A DNA stretch of 64,000 nucleotides from positions 3,402 to 67,401 of the forward strand of contig JAEZHK010000082.1 of NCBI GenBank assembly GCA_023416655.1, written 5' to 3'. The stretch comes from Bacillota bacterium. GTDB taxonomy: Bacteria; Bacillota; Clostridia; Christensenellales; Aristaeellaceae. Shown piece by piece: positions 16,688-25,247 of this stretch. Each line of letters starts with the position of its first letter. Position 1 is the first letter of the stretch. Both the position numbers and the translations under genes were made by a program. Below the pieces are notes generated by a model. That model saw nothing but the letters and a program-made list of their open reading frames with translations, did no database searches and was not told where the DNA came from.

Positions 16688-18169
16688 CTAGCCCCATTCC
16701 ACGCTTTCGATGGCCCAGGCGGTCAGTTCGTTCATGGATGGGTGGATGACCATGGAATCCGCCATCGGCATGACGCTGCCCATGTGCGCGCATTCCGCGT
16801 CGAGCATGCGCCGCGCGGAGGCCGGGGCGAGCGCTTTCAGCGTCTGGCAGGGGCAGCCCGCGTGGATCAGGTACACAAAGGGCTGCACCAGCATGGCGGC
16901 GTAAGGGCCGACCACGTGCGCGCCGACGACCTTCATGTCCTCGGTCAAGATGATCTTTGCGAAGCCGTCGTCGTCCGAATCCGCGGAGAAGCCCATCGCG
17001 ATGCCCGCGGCGACCGACGAATAGCTGTTCCTCGCCACGCCGATTGCAAGGCCCTTCGCGCGTGCCTCCCGCTCGGTCAGCCCCACGTGGGCCACCTGCG
17101 GCCAGGTGAAGACGGCCCAGGGCACCGCGTCGTAGGAGACGCCCTTCCGCTCGCCGCCAAACAGGTTCCCGATCAGCGCCGTCGCCTCGTAGTTGGCCTT
17201 GTGGCGGAACTGGAACTTGCCGTTGATGTCGCCGATGGCGTAGACGCCCTTCTCATTGGTCTCCAGAAACTCGTTGGTCGTGATCCAACCCTTTTCGTCG
17301 GTCGCGATGCCCCCGAGGTCCGCCCGCAGAAGGTCCGCGTTGGAGCGGACGCCAGAGGCGATGAAGATTTCCTCCGAGCTGAGTGTCTCCACTCCGCCTG
17401 ACGCGTCCTGCACGACGAGCGCCTTGAGGCCGCCGTCCGCGGAGGCGGAAACCGCCTTCGCGCCGGTGCGCACGGTGATGCCGTGCTTCTCAAACTGCGC
17501 CCGGACGAACGCGCTGACCTCCTCCTCTTCCAGCGGGAGGATCCTGTCCTGCATCTCCACGAGCGTTACCTTCGCGCCGAAGGCGGAGAAGATGTGCGCG
17601 AACTCCGCGCCGATGGCGCCGCCGCCCACGATGACGAGGCTCTTCCACGGGGTTTTCGGGTAGCGGTCGCCGAAGAAGCTTTCACTCGTCACATAGCCCG
17701 CCTGCTCAAGGCCGTCGATCTTCGGCACGAAGGAGCGCGCGCCCGCCGACAGGATGAAGGCGCTGGCGGTGAACTCCTCGGATGCCGAACCGCCGTCGTA
17801 CATCACGTGCATGCGGCGCTTTCCGGTGAACTCCGCCTTGCCCTCGTACACGTCCAGCCCCTGCACGTTTTTGAGGCTCTGCCGGATGCCCTCGCTGTGC
17901 CCAATCTGCCCCCACATGCGCTCGGAAACCACCGCCCAGTCAAGCTCGGGCGGCTGGAATTTGAGGCCGACGCGCCCCGCGCCTTCGGCCTCGCGGATCA
18001 TGTCCGCCGGGTACACCAGCATCTTGGAGGGAATGCAGCCCTTGGTCAGGCAGGTTCCGCCGAACTTGGACATCTCCACAATGGCGCACTTCAGCCCCTG
18101 CTGAAGTGCCGCCTGCAGCACCATCAGCCCCGCGCCGCTGCCCACCACCACCAGATCGTACTTTTTCAT
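16688..18169 (-). CDS. Pyridine-nucleotide disulfide oxidoreductase (dihydrolipoyl dehydrogenase-like)
   Basis: 493 residues from MKKYDLVVVGSGAG (FAD-binding GxGxxG). The redox-active disulfide is seen in KFGGTCLTKGCIPSK near residues 38-52, the NAD-binding site in VIVGGGAIGAEFAHIF, and the C-terminal catalytic dyad in VIHPSMNELT. This domain order is that of dihydrolipoyl dehydrogenase, mycothione reductase and related enzymes. No lipoyl-dependent dehydrogenase subunits lie nearby. Instead it follows rubredoxin and rubrerythrin genes on the same strand, so a role as electron donor in peroxide or disulfide reduction is as likely as a 2-oxoacid complex role. Confidence 0.88.
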   Translation of the reverse strand: MKKYDLVVVGSGAGLMVLQAALQQGLKCAIVEMSKFGGTCLTKGCIPSKMLVYPADMIREAEGAGRVGLKFQPPELDWAVVSERMWGQIGHSEGIRQSLKNVQGLDVYEGKAEFTGKRRMHVMYDGGSASEEFTASAFILSAGARSFVPKIDGLEQAGYVTSESFFGDRYPKTPWKSLVIVGGGAIGAEFAHIFSAFGAKVTLVEMQDRILPLEEEEVSAFVRAQFEKHGITVRTGAKAVSASADGGLKALVVQDASGGVETLSSEEIFIASGVRSNADLLRADLGGIATDEKGWITTNEFLETNEKGVYAIGDINGKFQFRHKANYEATALIGNLFGGERKGVSYDAVPWAVFTWPQVAHVGLTEREARAKGLAIGVARNSYSSVAAGIAMGFSADSDDDGFAKIILTEDMKVVGAHVVGPYAAMLVQPFVYLIHAGCPCQTLKALAPASARRMLDAECAHMGSVMPMADSMVIHPSMNELTAWAIESVEWG

Positions 18170-18206
18170 ACGGTTCCTCCCGGGGTTTTTACCCACAGTA
18201 TCCCGC

Positions 18207-18266
18207 TTCGGGCATGGCGCCATGCCCCGAAATACCATATTCGCGCGGGGCTAAGCCCGCGCGAAT
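18207..18266 (-). other. Pair of hairpins between rubrerythrin and oxidoreductase genes
   Basis: First: TTCGGGCATGG with CCATGCCCCGAA (18207-18231, one bulge). Second: ATTCGCGCGGG (18239-18249) with CCCGCGCGAAT (18256-18266), 11 bp. No T-tract, so they look like intercistronic structures. They are not copies of the four-hairpin repeat. Confidence 0.55.
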
Positions 18267-18289
18267 GCTATTACCTGGGTTTTCAGCGC

Positions 18290-18955
18290 CTAATAGTTCT
18301 CTCTTCGGATTTCGAAATGGCTCCGGCTGTGCAGGCACACCGGGCAGACCTCCGGGGCGGCTGGGCCGACGATCTGATGGCCGCAGACCCGGCATTCCCA
18401 CACCACGTCCCCGTCCTTTTCAAAGACCCGGTTCGTCTCCAAGTTTTTTTTGAGCGCCCGGTAGCGGGCCTCGTGCTCCTTCTCGATGGCGGCGACGGCG
18501 CGGAAGCGGGCGGCGAGCGCCGGGAAGCCCTCGGCCTCGGCGTCTTTGGCGAAGCCCTCGTACATCTCGGTCCACTCGTAGTGCTCGCCCTCAGCCGCGG
18601 CCAGAAGGTTCTGCGCCGTCTTCCCCAGGTGGCCCAGCTCCTCAAACCAGAGCTTCGCGTGGGCGCGCTCGTTGTCGGCGGTCTTGAGGAAGAGTTCCTG
18701 CATCTGGTCGAAGCCCTCGCTCTTGGCGACGTCGGCGAAATAGGAGTACTTGTTTCGCGCCTGACTCTCGCCGGCGAAGGCGGTCTCGAGGTTCTTCTCG
18801 GTCTTGGTGCCCGCGTACTTGTTGACCGGTGCCGCGGGGGCCTCCTCCACTTTCCTGAAGCTGGAGGCCGACTGCCCGCAGCGTGGGCACTTGAAATCCG
18901 GCGTCATCGGCCCCTCGTGCACGTAGCCGCAGACCGAGCATTTCCACTTCTCCAT
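18290..18955 (-). CDS. Rubrerythrin with rubredoxin-like centres at both ends
   Basis: 221 residues. The ATG chosen (MEKWKCSVCGYVHEG) has proper spacing from AGGGAGGGG. Domain order: N-terminal rubredoxin-like CSVCGY...CPRCG (about 5-30), a ferritin-like di-iron domain with glutamate ligands in AGESQARNKYSYFA, TADNERAHAKLWFEE, AAEGEHYEWTEMY and AIEKEHEARYR, then a second rubredoxin-like centre CRVCGH...CPVC near the C-terminus. Rubrerythrins reduce peroxide in anaerobes using electrons from rubredoxin. Classical forms carry one C-terminal centre and reverse forms one N-terminal centre; this one has both. A rubredoxin gene lies directly upstream on the same strand. Confidence 0.9.
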   Translation of the reverse strand: MEKWKCSVCGYVHEGPMTPDFKCPRCGQSASSFRKVEEAPAAPVNKYAGTKTEKNLETAFAGESQARNKYSYFADVAKSEGFDQMQELFLKTADNERAHAKLWFEELGHLGKTAQNLLAAAEGEHYEWTEMYEGFAKDAEAEGFPALAARFRAVAAIEKEHEARYRALKKNLETNRVFEKDGDVVWECRVCGHQIVGPAAPEVCPVCLHSRSHFEIRRENY

Positions 18956-19011
18956 GGGCATCCCCTCCCTTTGTCGTTGGTACAAATCGCGCATACGGAG
19001 CCCGCAGCGGG

Positions 19012-19170
19012 TTACTCCTCGGAAAACTCGCTCTTGGACGCGCCGCACAGCGGACAGACCCAATCCTCCGGCAGGCTCTCCCAAGTGGTGCCCGGCGCAA
19101 TGCCGTTGTCGGGATCGCCGGCGGCCTCGTCGTAAACATACCCGCAGACGGAGCAGACGTACTTCTTCAT
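19012..19170 (-). CDS. Rubredoxin
   Basis: 52 residues, the standard size. It begins MKKYVCSVCGYVYDEAAGDP and ends with WVCPLCGASKSEFSEE. The four iron-ligating cysteines are in the canonical CxxCGY and CPLCG pairs, and the aromatic core (Y, W, F) is conserved. The ATG follows a GGGTGG site. Cytoplasmic electron carrier, here probably for the rubrerythrin encoded 56 bp downstream on the same strand. An AT-rich TATTAT lies upstream at 19236-19241, but without a good -35 box. Confidence 0.95.
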   Translation of the reverse strand: MKKYVCSVCGYVYDEAAGDPDNGIAPGTTWESLPEDWVCPLCGASKSEFSEE

Positions 19171-19287
19171 GATTCAGACCACCCTTTCTCAAAATGGGGT
19201 TCGCCCGGCCCCGTTGGGGTCCGGCCCTGCCATACATAATACCACATTTTTGAAGGAATTAACAGGCTGGGCGCGTTTTTTCGCAGG

Positions 19288-19522
19288 GCAACGGCATGAA
19301 TCGAAGATTCATGCCGTTGCGAAGGGAGCGGGGGCGGATTGATTCCCCGTCGGGCGGGCAAGCGCGCCCTTTGGGGGAATCCATAAGCACCGGCAAAGCC
19401 GGTACTTATGGTTGAACATGGAGAGCCGCGACCCTCCAAGCCTCCCGGAAATTCCAGAGATGTTGGCGCACGAAGGGGTTTCTTGCTTCGCGATGAAAAT
19501 CCGCCCGGCGGAGTTTCATCGC
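19288..19522 (-). repeat. Four-hairpin intergenic repeat, copy F (degenerate, with an extra hairpin)
   Basis: Read on the minus strand from 3 bases past the HlyD stop codon. Hairpin 1: GCGATGAAA/TTTCATCGC (19490-19522, the same outer arms as copy E). Linker GAAGCAAG. Hairpin 2 is decayed, leaving only GAATTTCCGGG. Hairpin 3: CCATAAGTACCGGC with GCCGGTGCTTATGG (19381-19411). Hairpin 4: GATTCCCC with GGGGAATC around an enlarged loop (19341-19381). A fifth, 14-bp hairpin, GCAACGGCATGAAT/ATTCATGCCGTTGC (19288-19320), follows. It fills most of the 355 bp between the HlyD gene and rubredoxin. Confidence 0.65.
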
Positions 19523-19525
19523 CCT

Positions 19526-20941
19526 TTACTCTACCGCGATGGAGGCCGAGCCGCTCATGCCGACCCGCATTTCGGGCGCGTTGTCCATCTGGATGGTCAC
19601 GTCGTACATCGTGATGCCGCCGATGGCCCTGCCCACGAACGCGATCTTCTTAACGCTGCCGGTGAAGGTCTGGCCCGCCAGCGCGTTGACGGTGACGGTG
19701 GCATTCTGCCCGGCTTCGAGCTTCACCACGTCCATCTCATCCACGGCGATGACCATGTCCAGCGTCTCGTCGGAGGAGAGGGAGAGGATGGCGGTGTCCT
19801 TGCCCAGCGGCACGTTGGTGATATTGTCGTACACCACGTCGATGATGCCGCTCTCGGGCGCGGTGATCTCGCCGCTGTCGAGCACGCTCTCCGCCTGGGT
19901 GATCTGGTCCAGGATGTCCTGGCGCTTGGTCAGCGCGGTCTTGTAGTCGTCGGAGATGGGCACATCCTTGAGGTCAAAGAGCGCCGTGCCCTTGGAGACG
20001 GAGGCGTTTTCCTTGTTCAGGTACCTCGCTCTATCCACCGTGCCGCCGGTGGCGGTGATGGTGAGCGGCGAATTGATCTTCGCGGTGCCGGTACCAAGAG
20101 CCGCGCCCAGGTAGACGGATACGTTCTCGTCAAGCTCCGGGCCGTCGTCGCTGAATGTCACGGTGACTTCGCCGGTCGCGCCGGAGAGGGAATCGATGCG
20201 GCCGTCCCACTCGTCGCCCCGGTCGTCCTTGACGGTGACGGCGGCGCCCACGCGGATCAGCGTGTTGTCGCCGGGCACGAAGGTGACTTTCATCAGGCCG
20301 TCGGTGGAGAGGAGCGCCAGCGCGCCGTCGCGGCTCATGACCGTCTGCACGTCCTCGCCCTCGTCGGCGTAGACCTTCTTGACGCGGCCCTTGACCGGCG
20401 AATACACGGTTTCCGAGGCCTTCTCGCCGCTTAAGGACTTGACCACCTGCTCCTGCTGGTCGCGCTTGGCCTTGAGGTCGCTCACCGTATCGCGGAGTTT
20501 ATCCCTGTCCACGCGGGCCAGCACGTCGCCGCGCGTGACTTCGTCGCCCGCCTTGGCGGGCAGCTGGATGATGGTGACGGCGGCGGGGGTCAATACGTCC
20601 ACGCCGTCCTGGGCGGTCAGCGTGCCGTCGCCGGTAACCACGTTCGAGGTTTCAACCGCCTGGGCGGGCTCGGGCACCTGGCCGGAAGCAGTTCCAGGAA
20701 CCATCGCCCCGGCGGGATTCACGACAGGGGCGGTCGCGGCCGCGGCGACGGGCATCCGCTGCGGATAGGGTTCAGCCTCCGCCTCATAGCTCACCGGCGC
20801 CTTGCCCGAGAGCGCGCCCAGGAAGCCGCCGTCCGCGGTGCGGCCTAAGTATATGCCACCCGCCACGCCAAGGATCAGCACGATCAGGACCAGGATCACC
20901 GTGACGATGGGGTTGCCACGCTTGCCTTCGGATTTCATCAT
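19526..20941 (-). CDS. HlyD/MacA-family membrane fusion (adaptor) protein
   Basis: 471 residues. One N-terminal membrane helix (about 10-30, PIVTVILVLIVLILGVAGGI), then a beta-rich extracytoplasmic region with a split biotinyl/lipoyl-like domain (QDGVDVLTPAAVTI, later YSPVKGRVKKVYADEGEDVQ), a second such region (GEITAPESGIIDVVYDNITN) and a C-terminal beta-barrel ending MRVGMSGSASIAVE. It resembles the protein at 46846-48417 closely enough to be a paralogue; both contain an inserted block of the type ITATGGTVDRARYL. It is the last gene of the MarR-controlled exporter operon, 34 bp after a smaller adaptor. Adaptors of this type work with ABC exporters across the envelope. Confidence 0.82.
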   Translation of the reverse strand: MMKSEGKRGNPIVTVILVLIVLILGVAGGIYLGRTADGGFLGALSGKAPVSYEAEAEPYPQRMPVAAAATAPVVNPAGAMVPGTASGQVPEPAQAVETSNVVTGDGTLTAQDGVDVLTPAAVTIIQLPAKAGDEVTRGDVLARVDRDKLRDTVSDLKAKRDQQEQVVKSLSGEKASETVYSPVKGRVKKVYADEGEDVQTVMSRDGALALLSTDGLMKVTFVPGDNTLIRVGAAVTVKDDRGDEWDGRIDSLSGATGEVTVTFSDDGPELDENVSVYLGAALGTGTAKINSPLTITATGGTVDRARYLNKENASVSKGTALFDLKDVPISDDYKTALTKRQDILDQITQAESVLDSGEITAPESGIIDVVYDNITNVPLGKDTAILSLSSDETLDMVIAVDEMDVVKLEAGQNATVTVNALAGQTFTGSVKKIAFVGRAIGGITMYDVTIQMDNAPEMRVGMSGSASIAVE

Positions 20942-20975
20942 TTGAGGTTCCCTCCTTATACCGGTCGTGCCGATA

Positions 20976-21632
20976 TCAGTCCAGTTGGATGGTCACGGTG
21001 GCGTTGGTGCCGATGAGGTTGCCGAGGTTGATGCGGTCCCGAAGGTCGATCTTCACCGGGATGGTCTGGGTGACCTTGGTGTAAGTGCCGCTGGTGGAGT
21101 AGCTCATGGTGTTGCCCGCGATGGCGTTCTGGGTGATCTTGTCGATCTCCCGAACGACGCCGATGAAGGTCTGGCCCGGGTAGGCGTCGAGGCTGACCCG
21201 GACAGTCTGTCCGGGGCGCACCTTGCGGATGGAGGTCTCCTCCACGTTGGCCTGGATGTAGATGTCGCTGGTGTCGGCGACAACCGCGATCACCGTGGAC
21301 GGCCCGACCATCTGGCCCTCGGTCACGTCGCACTCGACGACCTCGCCGGAAACCGGCGACTTGAGGTACCCGGTGTTCTCGGCCACGGCGATGATCTGGT
21401 CCTTCGAAACCACCTGGCCCTTTTTCACCATGAGCCTTCTGAGCTTGCCCGCGCCGGTGGGCGCGATGGCGTTGAGGTCCGCCGTCACCTTCACGTTGTC
21501 GGTGGACAGCGTGTTCAGGTCCTTCAGCAGGAACCAGCCGCCCACCAGCGCACCGACGACCACGATGAGCAGCACCAGGGCGATGATCGGGCCGGCATTG
21601 CGGGATTTTTGGGGTTTGGAAGCGGTTTCCAT
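20976..21632 (-). CDS. Small HlyD/EmrA-like adaptor protein
   Basis: 218 residues, short for the family. Membrane helix at about 14-36 (GPIIALVLLIVVVGALVGGW), then a lipoyl-like half (VTADLNAIAPTGAGKLRRLM, then YLKSPVSGEVVECDVTEGQM) and a beta-barrel with YIQANVEETSIRKVRPGQTV and VSLDAYPGQTFIGVV. The long coiled coil of HlyD or EmrA is missing. The sequence ends with GTNATVTIQLD, as in EmrA-type adaptors. It lies between the second ABC half-transporter and the larger adaptor, all on one strand with short gaps, so both adaptors probably serve this exporter. Confidence 0.8.
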   Translation of the reverse strand: METASKPQKSRNAGPIIALVLLIVVVGALVGGWFLLKDLNTLSTDNVKVTADLNAIAPTGAGKLRRLMVKKGQVVSKDQIIAVAENTGYLKSPVSGEVVECDVTEGQMVGPSTVIAVVADTSDIYIQANVEETSIRKVRPGQTVRVSLDAYPGQTFIGVVREIDKITQNAIAGNTMSYSTSGTYTKVTQTIPVKIDLRDRINLGNLIGTNATVTIQLD

Positions 21633-21650
21633 GGTATGCGCCCCTTTCCG

Positions 21651-23510
21651 TTATTCGTCAAACTGGGAATTGTACAAATCGGCGTAGAAGCCGTTTGCCT
21701 TCAGAAGCTCCTCGTGGGTGCCCTGCTCCACCACGTCGCCGTCCCGCATGACCAGGATCAGGTCGGCGTTTTTGATGGTCGAGAGCCGGTGTGCGATCAC
21801 GAAGCTGGTACGCCCGCGCATGAGGCCGTCCATGGCCTTCTGGATCAGGATCTCGGTGCGGGTGTCGACGGAGGAAGTCGCCTCGTCGAGGATCAGGATG
21901 CGGGGGTCGGCCAGGATCGAGCGCGCGATGGTGAACAGCTGCTTCTGGCCCTGGGAGATGTTGGTGGATTCCTCGTTCATCATCATGTCGTAGCCGCCCG
22001 GGAGCGCCCGGATGAACTCGTCGCAGTGGGCCGCCTTGGCCGCGCGGATTACTTCTTCATCCGTCGCGCCGAAGGTGCCGTAGCGCAGGTTCTCCATGAC
22101 GGTGGCGTTGTACAGCCACGTGTCCTGCAGCACCATGCCGAAGAGGCTCCGAAGCTGCGCGCGGGAATAGTCTGTGATGTCCCGCCCGTCGACCAGGATG
22201 CGTCCGGCGTTCAGCTCGTAGAAGCGCATCAGCAGCTTGACCATCGTGGTCTTGCCCGCGCCGGTGGGGCCGACGATGGCCACCTTCTGGCCCGGCTTTG
22301 CCAGCGCGCTGAAGTCCTTGATGATGATCTTCTCCGGGTCGTAGCCGAAGGACACGTGGTCGAACCGCACCTCGCCCTGGACTTTGGAGAGCGCAGCGTC
22401 GTCCACGACGCTGGGGTCGGCCGTCTCCTCGGGCTCGTCCAGAAACTCGAACACCCGCTCCGCGGCCGCGATGGTCGACTGGATGGTGTTGGAGATCGAG
22501 GCCAGCTGCGAGATGGGCTGGGTGAAGGAGCGCATGTACTGGATGAAGGACTGGATGTCGCCGATCGCCACCGCCTTCTTCACCGCCAGGTACCCGCCCA
22601 GGACGCACACCGCCACAAAGCCGAAGTTTCCGATGGTGACCATCACCGGCATCATGATCGAGGACATGAACTGGGAGAGCGCGGCGGTTCTCCGGAGCGC
22701 CTCGTTGTTCTTCTCGAAAGTTTCGACCGCCGCCGCCTCGCCGTTGAAGGCCTGGACGATGCTGTGGCCGCCGTACATCTCCTCGATCTGCCCGTTGAGC
22801 GCGCCGAGGTATTTCTGCTGCGCCACGAAGTAGCCCTGGGACCGCTTCACCACAAACATCATCGCCACGCCCGAAACCGGGAGAACCAACAGCGCCAGGA
22901 TCGTCATCTGCCAGCTGATGGACAGCATCATGGCGAGGATGCCAATGACCGTCACAACGGAGGTTACCAGCTGGGTCAGGCTCTGGTTGAGCGTCTGGTT
23001 GACCAGGTCCACGTCGTTGGTGATACGGGAGAGCACCTCGCCGTGGGTCAGGCTGTCGAAGTATTTGAGCGGCAGCCGGTTGATCTTCTCGGAGATCTCG
23101 CGGCGCATCCGGTAGGTCAGATCGTTGGCGACGCCGGACATGACGTAGCCCTGCACGTAGGAGCAGATGGACGACACCACGTAGAGGATGGCCAGCCACG
23201 TCAGGATCCTTGTGATGTAGGCCATGTCGGTGAGTAAGCCGGTGCCGGTGTACCAGGCGATCAGCCCTTCCACGAGCTTGGTGGTCACGTTGCCCATAAG
23301 CTTCGGGCCCACGATGGAGAAGACCGTGGAGGCGATGGCGAACACCATGACGGTGACGATGCCGACGCTGTAGGGAGAGAGCCTTCCGCCCAGCGCGCGC
23401 AGGGTTTTGCCCGCGTCTTTCGCCTTCTGCGGCGGCGCGCCAAACCCAGCGTGGCCGCCGGGGCCGAAGCCCGGACTGGGACCCTTGGGTTTTTGCTGCT
23501 GCGAGTTCAT
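21651..23510 (-). CDS. ABC exporter half-transporter, subunit with canonical Walker B (BmrD/YheH-like)
   Basis: 619 residues: a proline/glycine-rich N-terminal tail, six membrane helices (about 45-340) and a nucleotide-binding domain. Walker A is GPTGAGKTTMVKLL. Walker B is RILILDEATSSVD with the catalytic glutamate. The signature reads NISQGQKQ rather than LSGGQ, and the switch histidine is in VIAHRLSTIKNA. The start overlaps the stop of the partner gene by 4 bp (ATGA). The altered signature complements the altered Walker B of the partner, the mark of a heterodimeric exporter with one degenerate ATP site. Likely substrates are drugs, lipids or peptides. Confidence 0.9.
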   Translation of the reverse strand: MNSQQQKPKGPSPGFGPGGHAGFGAPPQKAKDAGKTLRALGGRLSPYSVGIVTVMVFAIASTVFSIVGPKLMGNVTTKLVEGLIAWYTGTGLLTDMAYITRILTWLAILYVVSSICSYVQGYVMSGVANDLTYRMRREISEKINRLPLKYFDSLTHGEVLSRITNDVDLVNQTLNQSLTQLVTSVVTVIGILAMMLSISWQMTILALLVLPVSGVAMMFVVKRSQGYFVAQQKYLGALNGQIEEMYGGHSIVQAFNGEAAAVETFEKNNEALRRTAALSQFMSSIMMPVMVTIGNFGFVAVCVLGGYLAVKKAVAIGDIQSFIQYMRSFTQPISQLASISNTIQSTIAAAERVFEFLDEPEETADPSVVDDAALSKVQGEVRFDHVSFGYDPEKIIIKDFSALAKPGQKVAIVGPTGAGKTTMVKLLMRFYELNAGRILVDGRDITDYSRAQLRSLFGMVLQDTWLYNATVMENLRYGTFGATDEEVIRAAKAAHCDEFIRALPGGYDMMMNEESTNISQGQKQLFTIARSILADPRILILDEATSSVDTRTEILIQKAMDGLMRGRTSFVIAHRLSTIKNADLILVMRDGDVVEQGTHEELLKANGFYADLYNSQFDE

Positions 23511-25240
23511 TTGAGCAATTCCTCCTCGCTGAGCTGCGAAGCGGCGATCTCGTGATACACCGGGCAGGTTTTGAGCAGTTCCCGGTGGGTGCCGATGCCC
23601 ACGACGGCGCCGTGGTCGAGCACCACGATCTGGTCAGCGTTCATGACCGTCGAGACGCGCTGCGCCACGATCAGCAGGGTCGCGTTTTTCAGCTCACGGC
23701 CCAGCGCCTCCCGAAGGCGCGCATCGGTCTTCAGGTCGAGCGCCGAAAAGCTGTCGTCAAACACGTAGATTGGCGCGTTTTTGGCGATGGCGCGGCCGAT
23801 GGACAGCCGCTGTTTCTGCCCGCCGGACACGTTGGTGCCGCCCTGGGCGATGGGCTCCATGTAGCGGCCGGGCTTCTCCTCGATGAAGTCCGACGCCTGC
23901 GCGATGGCCGCCGCCCGCTCGACATTCTCAAGGTTCATGGCCGGATCCGCGTAAGCGAGGTTACTCTGGATCGTGCCGGAGAAGAGAATGCTCTTCTGGG
24001 GCACAAAGCCGATTCGGTCGCGCAAGGCTTTCAGCGCCACCTCGCGCACGTCGCGCCCGCCAACCAGCACCTTGCCCCCGGTCACGTCGTAGAAGCGGAG
24101 CAGCAGGTTCATCAGCGTGGATTTGCCGCTGCCGGTGGCGCCGATGAAGGCGGTGGTGGTGCCGGGCCGGGCGGTAAAGGTCACGCGGCTTAAAACGTCG
24201 TCCTCGCCGCCGGGGTAGCGGAAGCTCACATCGCGGAACGCCACCTCGCCGGTAAAAGGCTCCGGGAAGGGGACGGGGTTTTCAGGGTCTACGATGGTGG
24301 ACTCGGTATCCAGCACCTCATGGATGCGGTTGGAGGAGACGATGGCCCGCGGCAGCATGATGAACATCATCGCCAGGAACAGGAAGGACATGATGATCTG
24401 CATCGCGTATTGCATGTACGCCATCATGTCGCCGATGTTCATTTCGAGGGTGGTCACCTGCCGGGCGCCGACCCAGACGATGGCCAGTGTGGTCATGTTC
24501 ATGATCAGCATCATCGCCGGCATCATCAAAGACATCGCGCGGTTGACGTACAGGTTCGTGCCGGCGAATTCCGCGTTCGCCTCGTCAAAGCGCTTCTCCT
24601 CGAACCGCTGGGTGTTGAACGCGCGGATGACCAGCATGCCCTCGAGGTTCTCCCGCGCCACGCGGTTGATGCGGTCCAGAAGGTTTTGGATTTTCATGAA
24701 TTTGGGCATCACCAGCGCCATGAGGATCAGGATCACTCCGATCAGGCAGATTACCGCGATGGCGATGATGTAGGTCATGGAGGAGGACTTCTGCACCGCG
24801 TGGATCACACCGCCGATGCCCATGATCGGCGCGTAGAACACGAAGCGGATGGCCATGACCAGGAGGGTCTGCACCTGGGTTACGTCGTTGGTGGTGCGGG
24901 TGATCAGGGAAGCCGTCGAGAATTTGTCAAACTGCGCCGCGGAGAATGACTCCACTTTTTTGAACACGCGGCTTCGGAAGTCCCCGGCCAGGTTGGCGGC
25001 GATGAAGGCCGCGATGTAGCCCACCAGGATCGAGGCCGCCGCGCTGGCCAGCGTGATCAGCACCATTTTTCCGCCCACCTGCCAGATGTAGGGGATGTTT
25101 GAATCGATGACGCCGGTGTTGACGATGTCCGACATATAGTCGGGCAGCGCCAAGTCCGCCATCGCCTGGATAAACAACAGCGCCACGGCGATCAGCACAT
25201 ACCCGGAGTACGGGGCCAGGGATTGCACCAGTTTTTTCAA
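23507..25240 (-). CDS. ABC exporter half-transporter, subunit with degenerate Walker B (BmrC/YheI-like)
   Basis: 577 residues: six membrane helices in the first 320, then a nucleotide-binding domain with Walker A GATGSGKSTLMNLL, Q loop FVPQKSILFSG, signature NVSGGQKQRLSIGRA and Walker B IYVFDDSFSALD. The second D of FDDSF replaces the catalytic glutamate, and the switch histidine is replaced by Q (IVAQRVSTV). These are the hallmarks of the degenerate half in heterodimeric exporters such as BmrCD and TM287/288. The gene begins 7 bp after the marR stop and overlaps the partner gene. Confidence 0.92.
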   Translation of the reverse strand: MKKLVQSLAPYSGYVLIAVALLFIQAMADLALPDYMSDIVNTGVIDSNIPYIWQVGGKMVLITLASAAASILVGYIAAFIAANLAGDFRSRVFKKVESFSAAQFDKFSTASLITRTTNDVTQVQTLLVMAIRFVFYAPIMGIGGVIHAVQKSSSMTYIIAIAVICLIGVILILMALVMPKFMKIQNLLDRINRVARENLEGMLVIRAFNTQRFEEKRFDEANAEFAGTNLYVNRAMSLMMPAMMLIMNMTTLAIVWVGARQVTTLEMNIGDMMAYMQYAMQIIMSFLFLAMMFIMLPRAIVSSNRIHEVLDTESTIVDPENPVPFPEPFTGEVAFRDVSFRYPGGEDDVLSRVTFTARPGTTTAFIGATGSGKSTLMNLLLRFYDVTGGKVLVGGRDVREVALKALRDRIGFVPQKSILFSGTIQSNLAYADPAMNLENVERAAAIAQASDFIEEKPGRYMEPIAQGGTNVSGGQKQRLSIGRAIAKNAPIYVFDDSFSALDLKTDARLREALGRELKNATLLIVAQRVSTVMNADQIVVLDHGAVVGIGTHRELLKTCPVYHEIAASQLSEEELLK

Positions 25241-25247
25241 AGCATTT

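Noticed and set aside
16688..18169. E3 subunit of a 2-oxoacid dehydrogenase complex (lpdA)
   Set aside because: Motifs fit, but no E1, E2 or lipoate genes are near. The neighbours are rubredoxin and rubrerythrin, so I give only the broader family name.
20967..23237. A 756-codon plus-strand open frame opposite the ABC exporter and adaptor
   Set aside because: Same antisense effect; composition is dominated by H, D, V, L, G and R, and the opposite strand has all ABC motifs.
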